From Bacteroidota bacterium (GTDB lineage: Bacteria; Bacteroidota; Bacteroidia; NS11-12g; UBA955), in the NCBI GenBank assembly GCA_009918425.1, contig RGEC01000064.1:1-10499 (forward strand): a stretch of 10,499 bases of DNA, written 5' to 3'. A program made the position numbers and the translations under genes. How positions within the stretch are numbered: the first letter of the stretch is position 1; every line of letters begins with the position of its first letter. The notes under the pieces are model-generated. The model saw only the letters and a program-made list of their open reading frames with translations, made no database searches and was not told the DNA's origin. Positions 1-6,383 of the stretch are shown in pieces.

Positions 1-317
1 TTGTGGGTAACAACTTCAAAATGCCCATTTTCGAGTTGCTGAATTTTTTCAGCACGCTCACCCAGGGTGAAACCGGGTTTAAACGGCGCAATTTGCTCCA
101 TCAGATTATCAATCAAATCGCCGGCGAGTACGGAAGGAAAGCCGGGAATATCATAAATGGGTTTTTTGGGGTAAATTTCGGTGAGTTGTCCTCCGGGTTG
201 GGGCAAAGCATCAATAAGATGACAACGCAATTTCAGTAAGCCTGCTTCAAAAACGGTAAATAAACCCACCGGTCCGGCGCCGATGATGATGATATCCGTT
301 TCGATGGCTGCTGACAT
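1..317 (-). CDS. Ferredoxin-NADP+ reductase, TrxR-like type (N-terminal part, cut by window edge)
   Basis: This is the first 105 codons of a gene that runs off the left edge. The protein begins MSAAIETDIIIIGAGPVGLF, with the FAD-binding Rossmann signature GAGPVG at about residues 13-18. The motif PQPGGQL follows near residues 42-48, then the YPKKPIYDIPGFP stretch typical of thioredoxin-reductase-like flavoproteins. Together these match the homodimeric ferredoxin/flavodoxin-NADP+ reductases (YumC type) rather than thioredoxin reductase. Members of this family move electrons between NADPH and ferredoxin in the cytoplasm; the NADPH domain lies outside the window. The ATG at 317 is supported by an exact TAAATTTG promoter box ending five bases upstream. 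The gene is divergent from the CorA-type gene. A different TrxR-like flavoprotein cannot be fully excluded without the C-terminal half. Confidence 0.85.
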   Translation of the reverse strand, partial: MSAAIETDIIIIGAGPVGLFTVFEAGLLKLRCHLIDALPQPGGQLTEIYPKKPIYDIPGFPSVLAGDLIDNLMEQIAPFKPGFTLGERAEKIQQLENGHFEVVTH

Positions 318-322
318 GGGTG

Positions 323-330
323 CAAATTTA
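323..330 (-). promoter_or_regulatory. Bacteroidota -7 promoter box TAAATTTG for the ferredoxin-NADP reductase gene
   Basis: On the minus strand the box reads TAAATTTG followed by CACCC and then the ATG at 317. It is an exact match to the known Bacteroidota -7 consensus TAnnTTTG. I see no convincing TTG -33 element at the usual distance. The five-base gap puts the expected transcription start at or next to the start codon. Confidence 0.6.
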
Positions 331-352
331 ATACACAGCGCTACCCTTGCTA

Positions 353-360
353 TACTTTTT
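353..360 (+). promoter_or_regulatory. Weak candidate -7 box for the CorA-type gene
   Basis: TACTTTTT sits in a T-rich run (TATACTTTTTTTGTG) and matches the TAnnTTTG consensus at seven of eight positions. It lies about 20 bases before the ATG at 381. It is less convincing than the boxes of the other genes here, and no clear -33 TTG was found. Confidence 0.3.
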
Positions 361-370
361 TTGTGTTAAT

Positions 371-388
371 TGCAGTTGCAATGCAACA
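371..388 (+). repeat. 18-base near-repeat at the CorA-type start (copy A)
   Basis: TGCAGTTGCAATGCAACA includes the proposed ATG at 381. It matches, at 17 of 18 positions, a minus-strand sequence at 4131-4148 upstream of the alpha/beta hydrolase gene. The core TTGCAATGCAA is an imperfect palindrome, so it could be a shared operator, but here it overlaps the start codon and may be chance. Confidence 0.3.
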
Positions 389-1274
389 TTCAGAGTTGAT
401 TACAGAGAAGGTGTTTTCCGGTTTCACCTGGATTCACATTATCAATCCCGATTTGCAAAACATGGAGCGTTTTGCCGAAAGATATAACCTTAACGATTAT
501 CAGCTTACCGATAGCTTGCAACCCGGCCACCTACCCAAATTTGAGCACCATGAACAATATCAGTTTCTTATTCTCAGGGCCCTGCTTTCAAAAGTTTCAG
601 ACCGCAACAACACAGTAGGTCAGGTTTCCGGCAAGGTTTCTTTTTTCTATAACGGTGAAAAAGTAATTACCATCTGCAGACACCATTTTGCTTTTTTGGA
701 AAAACCTTTTTCGGAAGAAATTGACAGCACCGAAGCTTTTGTAATTGAGGTGATGGGACGCATTTTCAAAACGTATGATGCCCCGCTGAAACAATTGTCA
801 GACAAGGTAGATAATATTGAGAAAATTATTTTTCTCCGCAATTTTTCACGTATTTCTTTAGAGGATTTATATTTTCACAAAAGCAAAACACGGGTTATTA
901 AAAAATTACTGCAGATTTCGCAAAGTGTATTAAATCAAATAAAATTTCAAGACCAGCATCAGGCTGCTTTTCAGGATGTTAAAGATCAGATGTTTGGTTT
1001 GATACTGGGATATGAGGAAACCATGGAAAATTCCGTAAATTTATTAAATACCTATTTGTCTATTAATTCCAGAAAAACCAATGACGTAATGAAATTATTA
1101 ACCATTTTCTCAGCGTTTTTTCTGCCGCTTACGTTTATTGTGGGAGTGTATGGCATGAATTTTAAATACATGCCTGAATTGCTATGGAAAAATGGGTATT
1201 ACTACACACTCATTTTTATGGCGGTTGTCTGTATTGCCATTTTTATCTGGTTCAGAAAAAGAAAAATAATGTAA
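381..1274 (+). CDS. corA: CorA-family divalent metal ion transporter
   Basis: The 297-residue protein has the CorA layout. A cytoplasmic N-terminal domain includes the typical segment from about residue 36 to 66 (RYNLNDYQLTDSL, then PKFEHHEQYQFLILR). A long charged helical region spans about residues 135-240. Two C-terminal membrane helices lie at about 238-257 and 273-293. The signature GMN tripeptide sits at residues 258-260 (VYGMNF), at the end of the first helix where the pore selectivity loop lies. CorA proteins form pentameric inner-membrane channels for Mg2+ and sometimes Co2+, Ni2+ or Zn2+; the substrate cannot be read from sequence. I choose the ATG at 381; an in-frame GTG at 363 would add six residues but lies against the probable promoter. 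The stop codon abuts the waaA stop on the other strand with no spacer. A ZntB-like role is an alternative. Confidence 0.9.
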   Translation: MQHSELITEKVFSGFTWIHIINPDLQNMERFAERYNLNDYQLTDSLQPGHLPKFEHHEQYQFLILRALLSKVSDRNNTVGQVSGKVSFFYNGEKVITICRHHFAFLEKPFSEEIDSTEAFVIEVMGRIFKTYDAPLKQLSDKVDNIEKIIFLRNFSRISLEDLYFHKSKTRVIKKLLQISQSVLNQIKFQDQHQAAFQDVKDQMFGLILGYEETMENSVNLLNTYLSINSRKTNDVMKLLTIFSAFFLPLTFIVGVYGMNFKYMPELLWKNGYYYTLIFMAVVCIAIFIWFRKRKIM

Positions 1275-2525
1275 TTATTGTTTCTGAATTAAATAATTCA
1301 GGTATTCCATAACATGCGCTGTAGCCCCTGCTTTTGAGGCTATATATTGTTTAGCTTTATTGCCGGCAAATTCCCTGAATTCCGGATTTCCCAATCCGCT
1401 TTTTAAGTGTTTTTCAAACGTGTTGTAATCTTCACATTCATATCCAAAACCTGCTTCTATACTTTCCTGTGCTTCAGGAAATTTTTGGTGTTTTGGACCG
1501 AATAAAATGGGTATGCCCCGCGATGCAGCTTCCAGCATATTGTGTAATCCTTTGCCAAAAGCACCGCCAATAATTGCCAGGTCTGCGTAGGCATATATTC
1601 CGTTTAGAACGCCAATGGAATCCACAATCAGGATTTTGGCTTTGGATATATCTTCACCATGCTGCCAATCACTATAGGTTTTGCACGGATATTCGGAAAA
1701 TCTTTTTTGTATTTCCTGAATATGCTTTTTACTTACATCATGCGGAACCAGAATGAATTTGCGATTAACAGGCATACCATTACTTTCAAAGAATTGCTGT
1801 AATAATTTTTCTTCCGGGGGCCAGCAACTTCCGGCTACGCAAAGAATATTTTCCCCCTTAAATAATGCAATTTCCGGCATGGGAGCGGTTTCGCGGATTA
1901 CATCCAAAACCCTGTCAAAACGTGTATCACCGCTAATGCTTAGGTTGCGTAATCCTTCCTCTCGGGCTTTTTCAGCGCTTTTCTCGTTTTGAACAAATAC
2001 GCGGTCAAAATCCTGCAAACAACGTTTCCATGGTTTTGCCCAGGGTTCAAATACGAATTGTTCCTCGCGGAATAAACATCCCACAGCCAACATTTTACAG
2101 CCATATTTCAACCCCTGCTGCATGTAACGAAGCCAGAATTCATATTTTACAAAAACAGTTATATCTGGTTGCACATAGCGATACCAAAGCTTTGCGTTGC
2201 GCTCAAAATCCAGCGGCAGATAAAAAACGCCGTCACACGGATAGTTTTTGCGTTGTTCATATCCGGAAGGAGAGAAAAAAGAAATAACGATTCCTGTTTC
2301 AGGCTGCTCTTTTTTTAGGGCGTCCAGCAGCGGTCGAATCATTTCAAATTCACCCAGTGAAGCGCAGTGAAACCAGATGCGTTTACCGGTTTTTTTAGGA
2401 AGTGCTTTGCGCATCTTTTTTCGCCATTGCCAGCGACCTTTTAGCATTTTTCGTGCTTTTGGGTGAAAAGGGGCGGCAATAATTAAACCCAGTAAATACA
2501 TCGAAATAATAAGCGGATACAACAT
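1275..2525 (-). CDS. waaA: 3-deoxy-D-manno-octulosonic acid (Kdo) transferase
   Basis: This GT30 glycosyltransferase moves Kdo from CMP-Kdo onto lipid A precursor, the first step of LPS inner-core assembly at the cytoplasmic face of the inner membrane. The 416-residue length is normal. A hydrophobic N-terminal anchor (about residues 3-19) is followed by a basic stretch. HCASLGEFE at 53-61 corresponds to the family's HxxSxGE motif with the likely catalytic base Glu59. KYEFW at 127-131 takes the place of the usual E-E/T-LWP segment. The C-terminal nucleotide-sugar domain carries GGAFGKGLHNMLEAA at 320-334 and GPKHQKF at 343-349, both strongly conserved in the family. The ATG at 2525 overlaps the preceding gene's stop codon by one base (TGATG), which points to translational coupling. 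The 3' end abuts the convergent CorA-type gene. Confidence 0.95.
   Translation of the reverse strand: MLYPLIISMYLLGLIIAAPFHPKARKMLKGRWQWRKKMRKALPKKTGKRIWFHCASLGEFEMIRPLLDALKKEQPETGIVISFFSPSGYEQRKNYPCDGVFYLPLDFERNAKLWYRYVQPDITVFVKYEFWLRYMQQGLKYGCKMLAVGCLFREEQFVFEPWAKPWKRCLQDFDRVFVQNEKSAEKAREEGLRNLSISGDTRFDRVLDVIRETAPMPEIALFKGENILCVAGSCWPPEEKLLQQFFESNGMPVNRKFILVPHDVSKKHIQEIQKRFSEYPCKTYSDWQHGEDISKAKILIVDSIGVLNGIYAYADLAIIGGAFGKGLHNMLEAASRGIPILFGPKHQKFPEAQESIEAGFGYECEDYNTFEKHLKSGLGNPEFREFAGNKAKQYIASKAGATAHVMEYLNYLIQKQ
1284..1301. repeat. Palindrome at the convergent CorA-type/waaA junction
   Basis: CTGAATTA-AA-TAATTCAG is a perfect 8-base inverted repeat with a 2-base centre, inside the last codons of waaA and about ten bases past the CorA-type stop. 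It could act as a short bidirectional terminator or 3'-end hairpin. It lacks a following T-tract, so terminator function is only a guess. A related palindrome lies at 5892-5904. Confidence 0.35.
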
Positions 2526-3289
2526 CAGTCGAAATACTTTGGGTTGTCCTGTGCCTGCGATTTTAAGCTGAGCGGAATGATGATGCCCGCGGAAAGACCT
2601 GTATAAAAATCAAAATGTGTATTTTTATCAGCACCCTGATCCCCGTAATTCCAGCTGCGCCTGTTTTTGGTAATGCCTTGTGAAATATCCATCCCTGCAA
2701 ACAAACTGATGGTCTCAGGATTCAGGTAATGCCAGCGAAAGTGTTGCACCAGCTGAAATCCATTGGTTAGACGGTCATATCCTTTGGCGTATTCTCCTTC
2801 CAGCTGGGGGGTTCTGCCGGCATCAAACTGCATTTTTACATAATGCTGCATAAATCCCGCACCCAGGGCAATTTCAAATTGTCCGGGTTTACCGGGTTTG
2901 CCCCCAAGAAGCTTGCCTGCGGTGAAGGTGGTGGAATTTCCACGCATGTAGTAGCGGATGATGGTGGGAAAACCGTTTTGATCCAGTATTTCGCCGCTGG
3001 GGCCGAGCATATCCCCAAACAGGTTGGTATAGCTTACCTTGTTGCCCCAAAAAGGGGTGTGATTGACGCCCAGGGTAAGGTTTTTTGCAGATTTGTAATA
3101 CAATCCGGTGGGAAGGCTGGCAAATTGCGGAAACCCTTTGGCCAGGTCTGCGCCGGTGAGGTAAAAGCCACCGCCCACGCGCAGCAGAAGAAAAGAACCG
3201 CTTCCGGGTGCGGGTGCAGGTCCCTGCACAGGTTGCGATTGCAATGTGGCAGTTAAGAGCAACAATAATATTAAAAACAGGTTCCTCAT
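2525..3289 (-). CDS. Exported outer-membrane beta-barrel-like protein of unknown function
   Basis: I do not recognise a named family. Starting at the ATG at 3289 the product has 254 residues. It has a strong signal peptide (MRNLFLILLLLLTATLQSQ), probably cut near residues 18-20, then a short Pro/Ala/Gly-rich linker (PAPAPGSGS). The rest alternates aromatic and polar residues with Gly-rich turns (for example LLLRVGGGFYLTG, FEIALGAGFMQHY, FDFYTGLSAGIIIPLSL). That is the look of a small outer-membrane beta barrel of the kind common in Bacteroidota. The open frame extends upstream to 3379, but those codons overlap the hydrolase gene, and the signal peptide fits 3289 (or the ATG at 3295). It lies 22 bases after the hydrolase stop, and its own stop overlaps the waaA start. 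Co-expression with waaA hints at an envelope role. Confidence 0.75.
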   Translation of the reverse strand: MRNLFLILLLLLTATLQSQPVQGPAPAPGSGSFLLLRVGGGFYLTGADLAKGFPQFASLPTGLYYKSAKNLTLGVNHTPFWGNKVSYTNLFGDMLGPSGEILDQNGFPTIIRYYMRGNSTTFTAGKLLGGKPGKPGQFEIALGAGFMQHYVKMQFDAGRTPQLEGEYAKGYDRLTNGFQLVQHFRWHYLNPETISLFAGMDISQGITKNRRSWNYGDQGADKNTHFDFYTGLSAGIIIPLSLKSQAQDNPKYFD

Positions 3290-3297
3290 TTGCATTG

Positions 3298-3305
3298 CGA
3301 ATCTA
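3298..3305 (-). promoter_or_regulatory. Candidate internal promoter box TAGATTCG
   Basis: TAGATTCG matches TAnnTTTG at seven of eight positions and ends eight bases before the ATG at 3289. It is followed by C, like the other boxes in this window. It lies in the short gap after the hydrolase gene, so the beta-barrel and waaA genes may have their own promoter in addition to read-through. Confidence 0.35.
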
Positions 3306-3311
3306 CGCGAT

Positions 3312-4097
3312 TTATACCGGGGAATGTGCAACAATAAAGTCAGATATGGTGGATATAAATGCAGCCGGATTATCGGCATGCACCCAGTGGCCCGCTGCAG
3401 GTATGGTTTTCAGTGAAGCATTTGGGAAAAAATTGAGGATATTATTCATGTCCGAATCTTTGATGTAGCCGCTTTTTTCTCCGCGTATAAATAGCGCAGG
3501 ACCTGCAAAGCCCCGGGAAAGATGCAAATCTCCTATTATATCCGGGTAGTGTTTTTCCAGTGCGTTTATGTTTATTTTTAGCCGATAACCTCCGCCGGCT
3601 ATGGGTTCAAGGTTTTTGAGCAAAAACTGCCGAACCGATGCATCGGGAGCGTAGGGTTCAAACAGCAATTCGGCTTCTTTGCGGCTTTGAACAGTGCTGA
3701 AATCAATATCACGGAAAGCCCTGAAATAATCGCCATGTCCTGCAGGATAAGCTTTGGGCGCAATATCAACCACAATAAGCCCCTGCATCATTTCCGGATA
3801 CTTTTCGGCAAATTGCATGGCGGTTTTTCCTCCCATGCTGTGGCCAACAATCATGGCTTTTTCATCGCCGAGGTGGTGCATAAGGTGCTTCAAATCTTCG
3901 CTCATGGCTTCAAAAGAGGCATCCTCATCATGAAAGCTTCGTCCATGGTTGCGAGCATCAAAAGTTATCACCCTGTAGTTTTTGCTAAGTATTCCGGCTG
4001 CATAATGCCAGTTATCCAGCATGCCGAAAATACCGTGAAGTATATACACTGCCGGGCCTGAATCGCCGTAAATGCGGTAGTTTGGGAGCAACGACAT
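3312..4097 (-). CDS. Alpha/beta-fold hydrolase, YbfF-like esterase
   Basis: The 261-residue protein has a complete alpha/beta hydrolase core. HGIFGMLDNW at 21-30 supplies the oxyanion-hole region and DARNHGRS follows at 47-54. The nucleophile elbow GHSMGG places Ser87; VVDIAP places an acidic Asp111; AGHWVHA places His237. This arrangement, with the acid soon after the nucleophile strand, is that of E. coli YbfF (Ser89, Asp113, His234), an acyl-CoA/short-ester thioesterase-esterase. The natural substrate here is unknown. I prefer the ATG at 4097 because the mature-like sequence YRIYGDSGPAVYILHG begins there and an exact TACCTTTG promoter box ends eight bases before it. In-frame ATGs at 4127 and 4190 would place that promoter inside the gene. 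It is the first gene of the cluster leading to waaA. Confidence 0.85.
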   Translation of the reverse strand: MSLLPNYRIYGDSGPAVYILHGIFGMLDNWHYAAGILSKNYRVITFDARNHGRSFHDEDASFEAMSEDLKHLMHHLGDEKAMIVGHSMGGKTAMQFAEKYPEMMQGLIVVDIAPKAYPAGHGDYFRAFRDIDFSTVQSRKEAELLFEPYAPDASVRQFLLKNLEPIAGGGYRLKININALEKHYPDIIGDLHLSRGFAGPALFIRGEKSGYIKDSDMNNILNFFPNASLKTIPAAGHWVHADNPAAFISTISDFIVAHSPV

Positions 4098-4105
4098 ACC
4101 GACTG

Positions 4106-4113
4106 CAAAGGTA
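4106..4113 (-). promoter_or_regulatory. -7 promoter box TACCTTTG for the hydrolase cluster
   Basis: An exact TAnnTTTG match on the minus strand, followed by CAGTCGGT and the ATG at 4097. It decides the start choice for the hydrolase. No clear TTG lies 17-23 bases upstream. The short distance implies a very short or absent leader. Confidence 0.6.
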
Positions 4114-4130
4114 TTCCATGGTCGCATAAT

Positions 4131-4148
4131 TGTTGCATTGCAATTGCA
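4131..4148 (-). repeat. 18-base near-repeat upstream of the hydrolase gene (copy B)
   Basis: On the minus strand TGCAATTGCAATGCAACA, 17 of 18 identical to 371-388. It contains the perfect palindrome TGCAATTGCA and the near-palindrome TTGCAATGCAA, about 18 bases upstream of the TACCTTTG box, a plausible place for a regulator. Evidence is sequence similarity only. Confidence 0.3.
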
Positions 4149-4263
4149 TAAAAGGTTGTATCCGAAAAAACCTTCAAACACAAATGACAAAATGTATGCT
4201 CTTTCAAGGCCTGGCTTGGAGCCAAAAGATGGCAGTTACGATGATTAATTCACTACTCAAAAT

Positions 4264-4292
4264 AAAAAAAAGCGGCGCATGCCGCTTTTTTT
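4264..4292 (-). terminator. Rho-independent terminator after alanine dehydrogenase
   Basis: On the minus strand the hairpin stem is GCGGC / GCCGC with a four-base loop, preceded by an A-run and followed by eight T residues. It begins about 23 bases beyond the ald stop codon. Because A and T runs flank both sides it would also work in the other direction, but only ald reads into it at close range. It insulates ald from the hydrolase cluster. Confidence 0.9.
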
Positions 4293-4314
4293 ATGGAATT
4301 TATCGATTGGGTTA

Positions 4315-5430
4315 TTAATTCAAAACCGATTCCACCGGTGTGTATTCCAGGTTGAATGCCTCTGCAACACCTTTATATACTACCTTGCCATTCACCACAT
4401 TCAGCCCCAGACACAATTCCTGGCTTTTGCTGCATGCGGCTTTCCAGCCCTGGTTGGCCAGTTGTATGGCATATGGGAGGGTAGCATTGGTCAATGCAAG
4501 GGTACTTGTGTAAGGAACGGCACCTGGCATGTTTGCTACGCAGTAGTGGATAACGTTATCAACCTCGTATATCGGCTCCGCGTGCGTGGTGGGTTTGCTG
4601 GTTTCAAAGCAACCGCCCTGATCGATAGCTACATCCACAATAACAGCTCCTTTGCGCATGGTCGACAGCATATCGCGGGTGATAAGCTTGGGCGCTTTGG
4701 CACCGGGTATCAAAACACCACCAATAACCAGATCTGCAGTTTTTACCGCCTGACGGATATTGTAACCACTGCTATACTGTGTGTCTACGTTAGCCGGCAT
4801 AATGTCGTCCAGCTGCCGCAAACGGGGAAGGCTAATATCCATGATGGTTACGTGCGCACCCATGCCGGCAGCCATCTTGGCCGCCTGGGTACCTACAATA
4901 CCGCCACCCAGTACCACAACTTCAGCAGGCTTAACACCGGGTACGCCACCCAGCAGAATGCCGCGTCCACCCATGGGTTTTTCCAGATATTTGGCGCCTT
5001 CCTGAACGCTCATACGTCCTGCTACTTCACTCATGGGAATGAGCAAGGGCAAACTACGGTCGGCTTTTTCTACAGTTTCGTAGGCCAGACAAACCGCATT
5101 GCTCTTAATCATGGCGTGGGTGAGGGGCTCGTAGCTTGCAAAGTGAAAATAGGTAAATAGCAACTGATTGGGCTTAATCAGGTTGTATTCGCTTTCAATA
5201 GGTTCTTTCACCTTGATTATCATTTCGGCAATGCCGTAAATATCTTCAATGGTAGGAAGCAACTTGGCTCCGGCTTCTGTATACTCAGTATCATCAAAAC
5301 CACTGCCGTTACCTGCACTTGCCTGCACATAAACAGTGTGTCCGTTTTTTACAAGTTCGCTTGCGCCCGCCGGCGTTAAAGCCACCCGGTTTTCGTTGTT
5401 CTTAATTTCTTTTGGTACTCCGATTATCAT
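4315..5430 (-). CDS. ald: Alanine dehydrogenase
   Basis: This 371-residue NAD-dependent enzyme interconverts L-alanine and pyruvate plus ammonia in the cytoplasm, serving alanine breakdown or ammonium assimilation. The start MIIGVPKEIKNNENRVALTP is the family hallmark. Key residues fall at the numbering known for characterised alanine dehydrogenases: Arg15 and Lys75 (VKEPI) for pyruvate binding, His96 (YFHFAS) and Asp270 (VAIDQGG) for catalysis. The Rossmann loop is VLGGGIVGTQAA with GGGIVG at 175-180, and Asp198 (IMDIS) binds the NAD ribose. The frame stays open to 5538, but the ATG at 5430 gives the canonical N-terminus and has an exact promoter upstream. The gene is followed by a strong terminator, so it is probably a single transcription unit. 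It is divergent from the small membrane protein gene. Confidence 0.97.
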   Translation of the reverse strand: MIIGVPKEIKNNENRVALTPAGASELVKNGHTVYVQASAGNGSGFDDTEYTEAGAKLLPTIEDIYGIAEMIIKVKEPIESEYNLIKPNQLLFTYFHFASYEPLTHAMIKSNAVCLAYETVEKADRSLPLLIPMSEVAGRMSVQEGAKYLEKPMGGRGILLGGVPGVKPAEVVVLGGGIVGTQAAKMAAGMGAHVTIMDISLPRLRQLDDIMPANVDTQYSSGYNIRQAVKTADLVIGGVLIPGAKAPKLITRDMLSTMRKGAVIVDVAIDQGGCFETSKPTTHAEPIYEVDNVIHYCVANMPGAVPYTSTLALTNATLPYAIQLANQGWKAACSKSQELCLGLNVVNGKVVYKGVAEAFNLEYTPVESVLN

Positions 5431-5444
5431 AAGTAAAAGTGGCG

Positions 5445-5477
5445 CAAAGATACTCACCTTTAGGTATCTCTCACAAA
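5445..5477 (-). promoter_or_regulatory. Promoter of ald (TTTG -33 and TATCTTTG -7)
   Basis: On the minus strand TTTG (5477-5474) is separated by 21 bases from TATCTTTG (5452-5445), followed by C. Both elements fit the Bacteroidota promoter consensus. The box ends 14 bases before the ATG at 5430, the longest gap of the exact-match promoters in this window, so ald likely has a short leader. Confidence 0.7.
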
Positions 5478-5485
5478 CCTGTATA

Positions 5486-5513
5486 TTGTTCCGTAAGATA
5501 TTGCTTATTTTTG
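5486..5513 (+). promoter_or_regulatory. Promoter of the small membrane protein gene (TTG -33 and TATTTTTG -7)
   Basis: TTG at 5486-5488 lies 17 bases before TATTTTTG at 5506-5513, an exact -7 match followed by CAGT and the GTG start at 5518. The four-base gap suggests a leaderless message beginning with GTG. It is back to back with the ald promoter. Confidence 0.65.
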
Positions 5514-5517
5514 CAGT

Positions 5518-5898
5518 GTGAACCCCGGCTGGATACAAAAATATGCACTTAACCTTGGATGGTTTTTATTGCTGATGGGCGGCATTTCGCTACTTGATCG
5601 TGAGATATGGAGTTATTTAGGCGTAATCTTGATGCTGGCAGGATTACTCAATATGATAAATTCAATACGTATCCTTTATTTTGGTAAAAGTGCTTTTTTG
5701 TTTAATGTAAGCAGCATTTATTGGATAAACATTTTTGGTTTATTCATGCTTACTGTAAGCCATATTTTTACAGTCAAGAAAGAGATATCCTGGGAATTGC
5801 TGGTTTTTCTGGTCCTGATTGTAGGATTTCTTTTTCTGGGTAAAATGGGTTCTCAGGATTTACAAAAGCCTGCTGACAGGAAATCTTCAGCGAATTAG
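5518..5898 (+). CDS. Small four-helix integral membrane protein of unknown function
   Basis: I do not recognise a family for this 126-residue protein. It has four likely membrane helices at about residues 10-27, 31-49, 65-84 and 90-110, and a short charged C-terminal tail (QDLQKPADRKSSAN). No enzymatic motif or signal peptide is visible. The start is a GTG at 5518: an in-frame ATG only comes inside the first helix, and the TATTTTTG box four bases upstream supports the GTG. Upstream is the divergent ald promoter. The last 12 bases overlap the 3' end of the convergent phosphatase gene. Its codon use and AT content look like those of its neighbours. Function is unknown. Confidence 0.75.
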   Translation: MNPGWIQKYALNLGWFLLLMGGISLLDREIWSYLGVILMLAGLLNMINSIRILYFGKSAFLFNVSSIYWINIFGLFMLTVSHIFTVKKEISWELLVFLVLIVGFLFLGKMGSQDLQKPADRKSSAN

Positions 5899-6357
5899 TA
5901 ATTCCCGAAGCAATGCGGATGTACTGCGGTTTAAAATCTGAAAAACTTCTTCAAATCCTTCAGAACCTCCATACCACGGGTCGGGCACATCTTCTCCCGG
6001 TCCTTCAGTATCCCAGTTTCGCATAAGGTGAACTTTGTTGTGGAGCTGTATATTGTCGCTTAGCGATTTTACATTGCGCTCATTGCTGCGGTCCATTACC
6101 ACAACCATATCATAGGTTTGCAAATGCTCCAGGGTAAATTTTTTTGCGGTATGGCTAAATATCAATCCGTTTTGCCGGGCATTAAGCAAGGTGCGGCTGT
6201 CGGCTTTTTCTCCGGCATGATTTCCGCTTGTACCCGCGCTGTCGGCGAGGAATTCGGCTGAAACACCCTTTTCATGCAGGTGTTTTTCAAATAAAGCCTT
6301 GGCCAGTGGCGAACGGCAGATATTTCCCAGACATACAAATATTACCTTTTGTTGCAT
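5887..6357 (-). CDS. Low-molecular-weight protein tyrosine phosphatase
   Basis: The 156-residue protein has the full LMW-PTP signature. The P-loop VCLGNICRSP carries the nucleophile Cys9 and phosphate-binding Arg15 (C-x5-R). The general acid Asp126 lies in VPDPWYGG, where most family members have DPYY. These cytoplasmic enzymes dephosphorylate protein tyrosines; in bacteria they often act on tyrosine kinases of polysaccharide export, but no such kinase or capsule gene is in the window, so the substrate is open. Arsenate reductases share the fold but lack the DPW/DPY loop in this form. The ATG at 6357 gives the canonical N-terminus (MQQKVIFVCLGN), and a near-consensus box TAATATTG lies seven bases upstream. 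The 3' end overlaps the convergent membrane protein gene by 12 bases. Confidence 0.95.
   Translation of the reverse strand: MQQKVIFVCLGNICRSPLAKALFEKHLHEKGVSAEFLADSAGTSGNHAGEKADSRTLLNARQNGLIFSHTAKKFTLEHLQTYDMVVVMDRSNERNVKSLSDNIQLHNKVHLMRNWDTEGPGEDVPDPWYGGSEGFEEVFQILNRSTSALLRELLIR
5892..5904. repeat. Palindrome in the overlap of two convergent genes
   Basis: GAATTA-G-TAATTC is a perfect 6-base inverted repeat with a one-base centre. It covers the stop codon of the membrane protein gene (TAG, 5896-5898) and the last codons of the phosphatase gene. It shares the GAATTA/TAATTC arms with the palindrome at the other convergent junction (1284-1301). There is no T-tract, so a terminator role is unproven. 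Confidence 0.3.
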
Positions 6358-6364
6358 CTGAAGG

Positions 6365-6372
6365 CAATATTA
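6365..6372 (-). promoter_or_regulatory. Candidate -7 box TAATATTG for the phosphatase gene
   Basis: TAATATTG matches TAnnTTTG at seven of eight positions, is followed by C, and ends seven bases before the ATG at 6357. It sits between the small lipoprotein stop (6384) and the phosphatase start, so the phosphatase may be transcribed separately or together with the lipoprotein gene. Confidence 0.4.
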
Positions 6373-6383
6373 ACGCAGTATGG

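Noticed and set aside
363..380. GTG at 363 as the CorA-type start
   Set aside because: It lies in the T-rich probable promoter, and the added residues (MLIAVA) are not part of the family's usual N-terminus. The ATG at 381 is a better start, though not proven.
4098..4190. Upstream in-frame starts for the hydrolase (4127 and 4190)
   Set aside because: They would put the exact TACCTTTG promoter box inside the coding region and add a stretch not seen in YbfF-like proteins.
4279..5160. Long plus-strand open frame (293 codons) opposite alanine dehydrogenase
   Set aside because: It lies antisense within ald, whose catalytic residues all fall at canonical positions. The antisense product has no recognisable motif.
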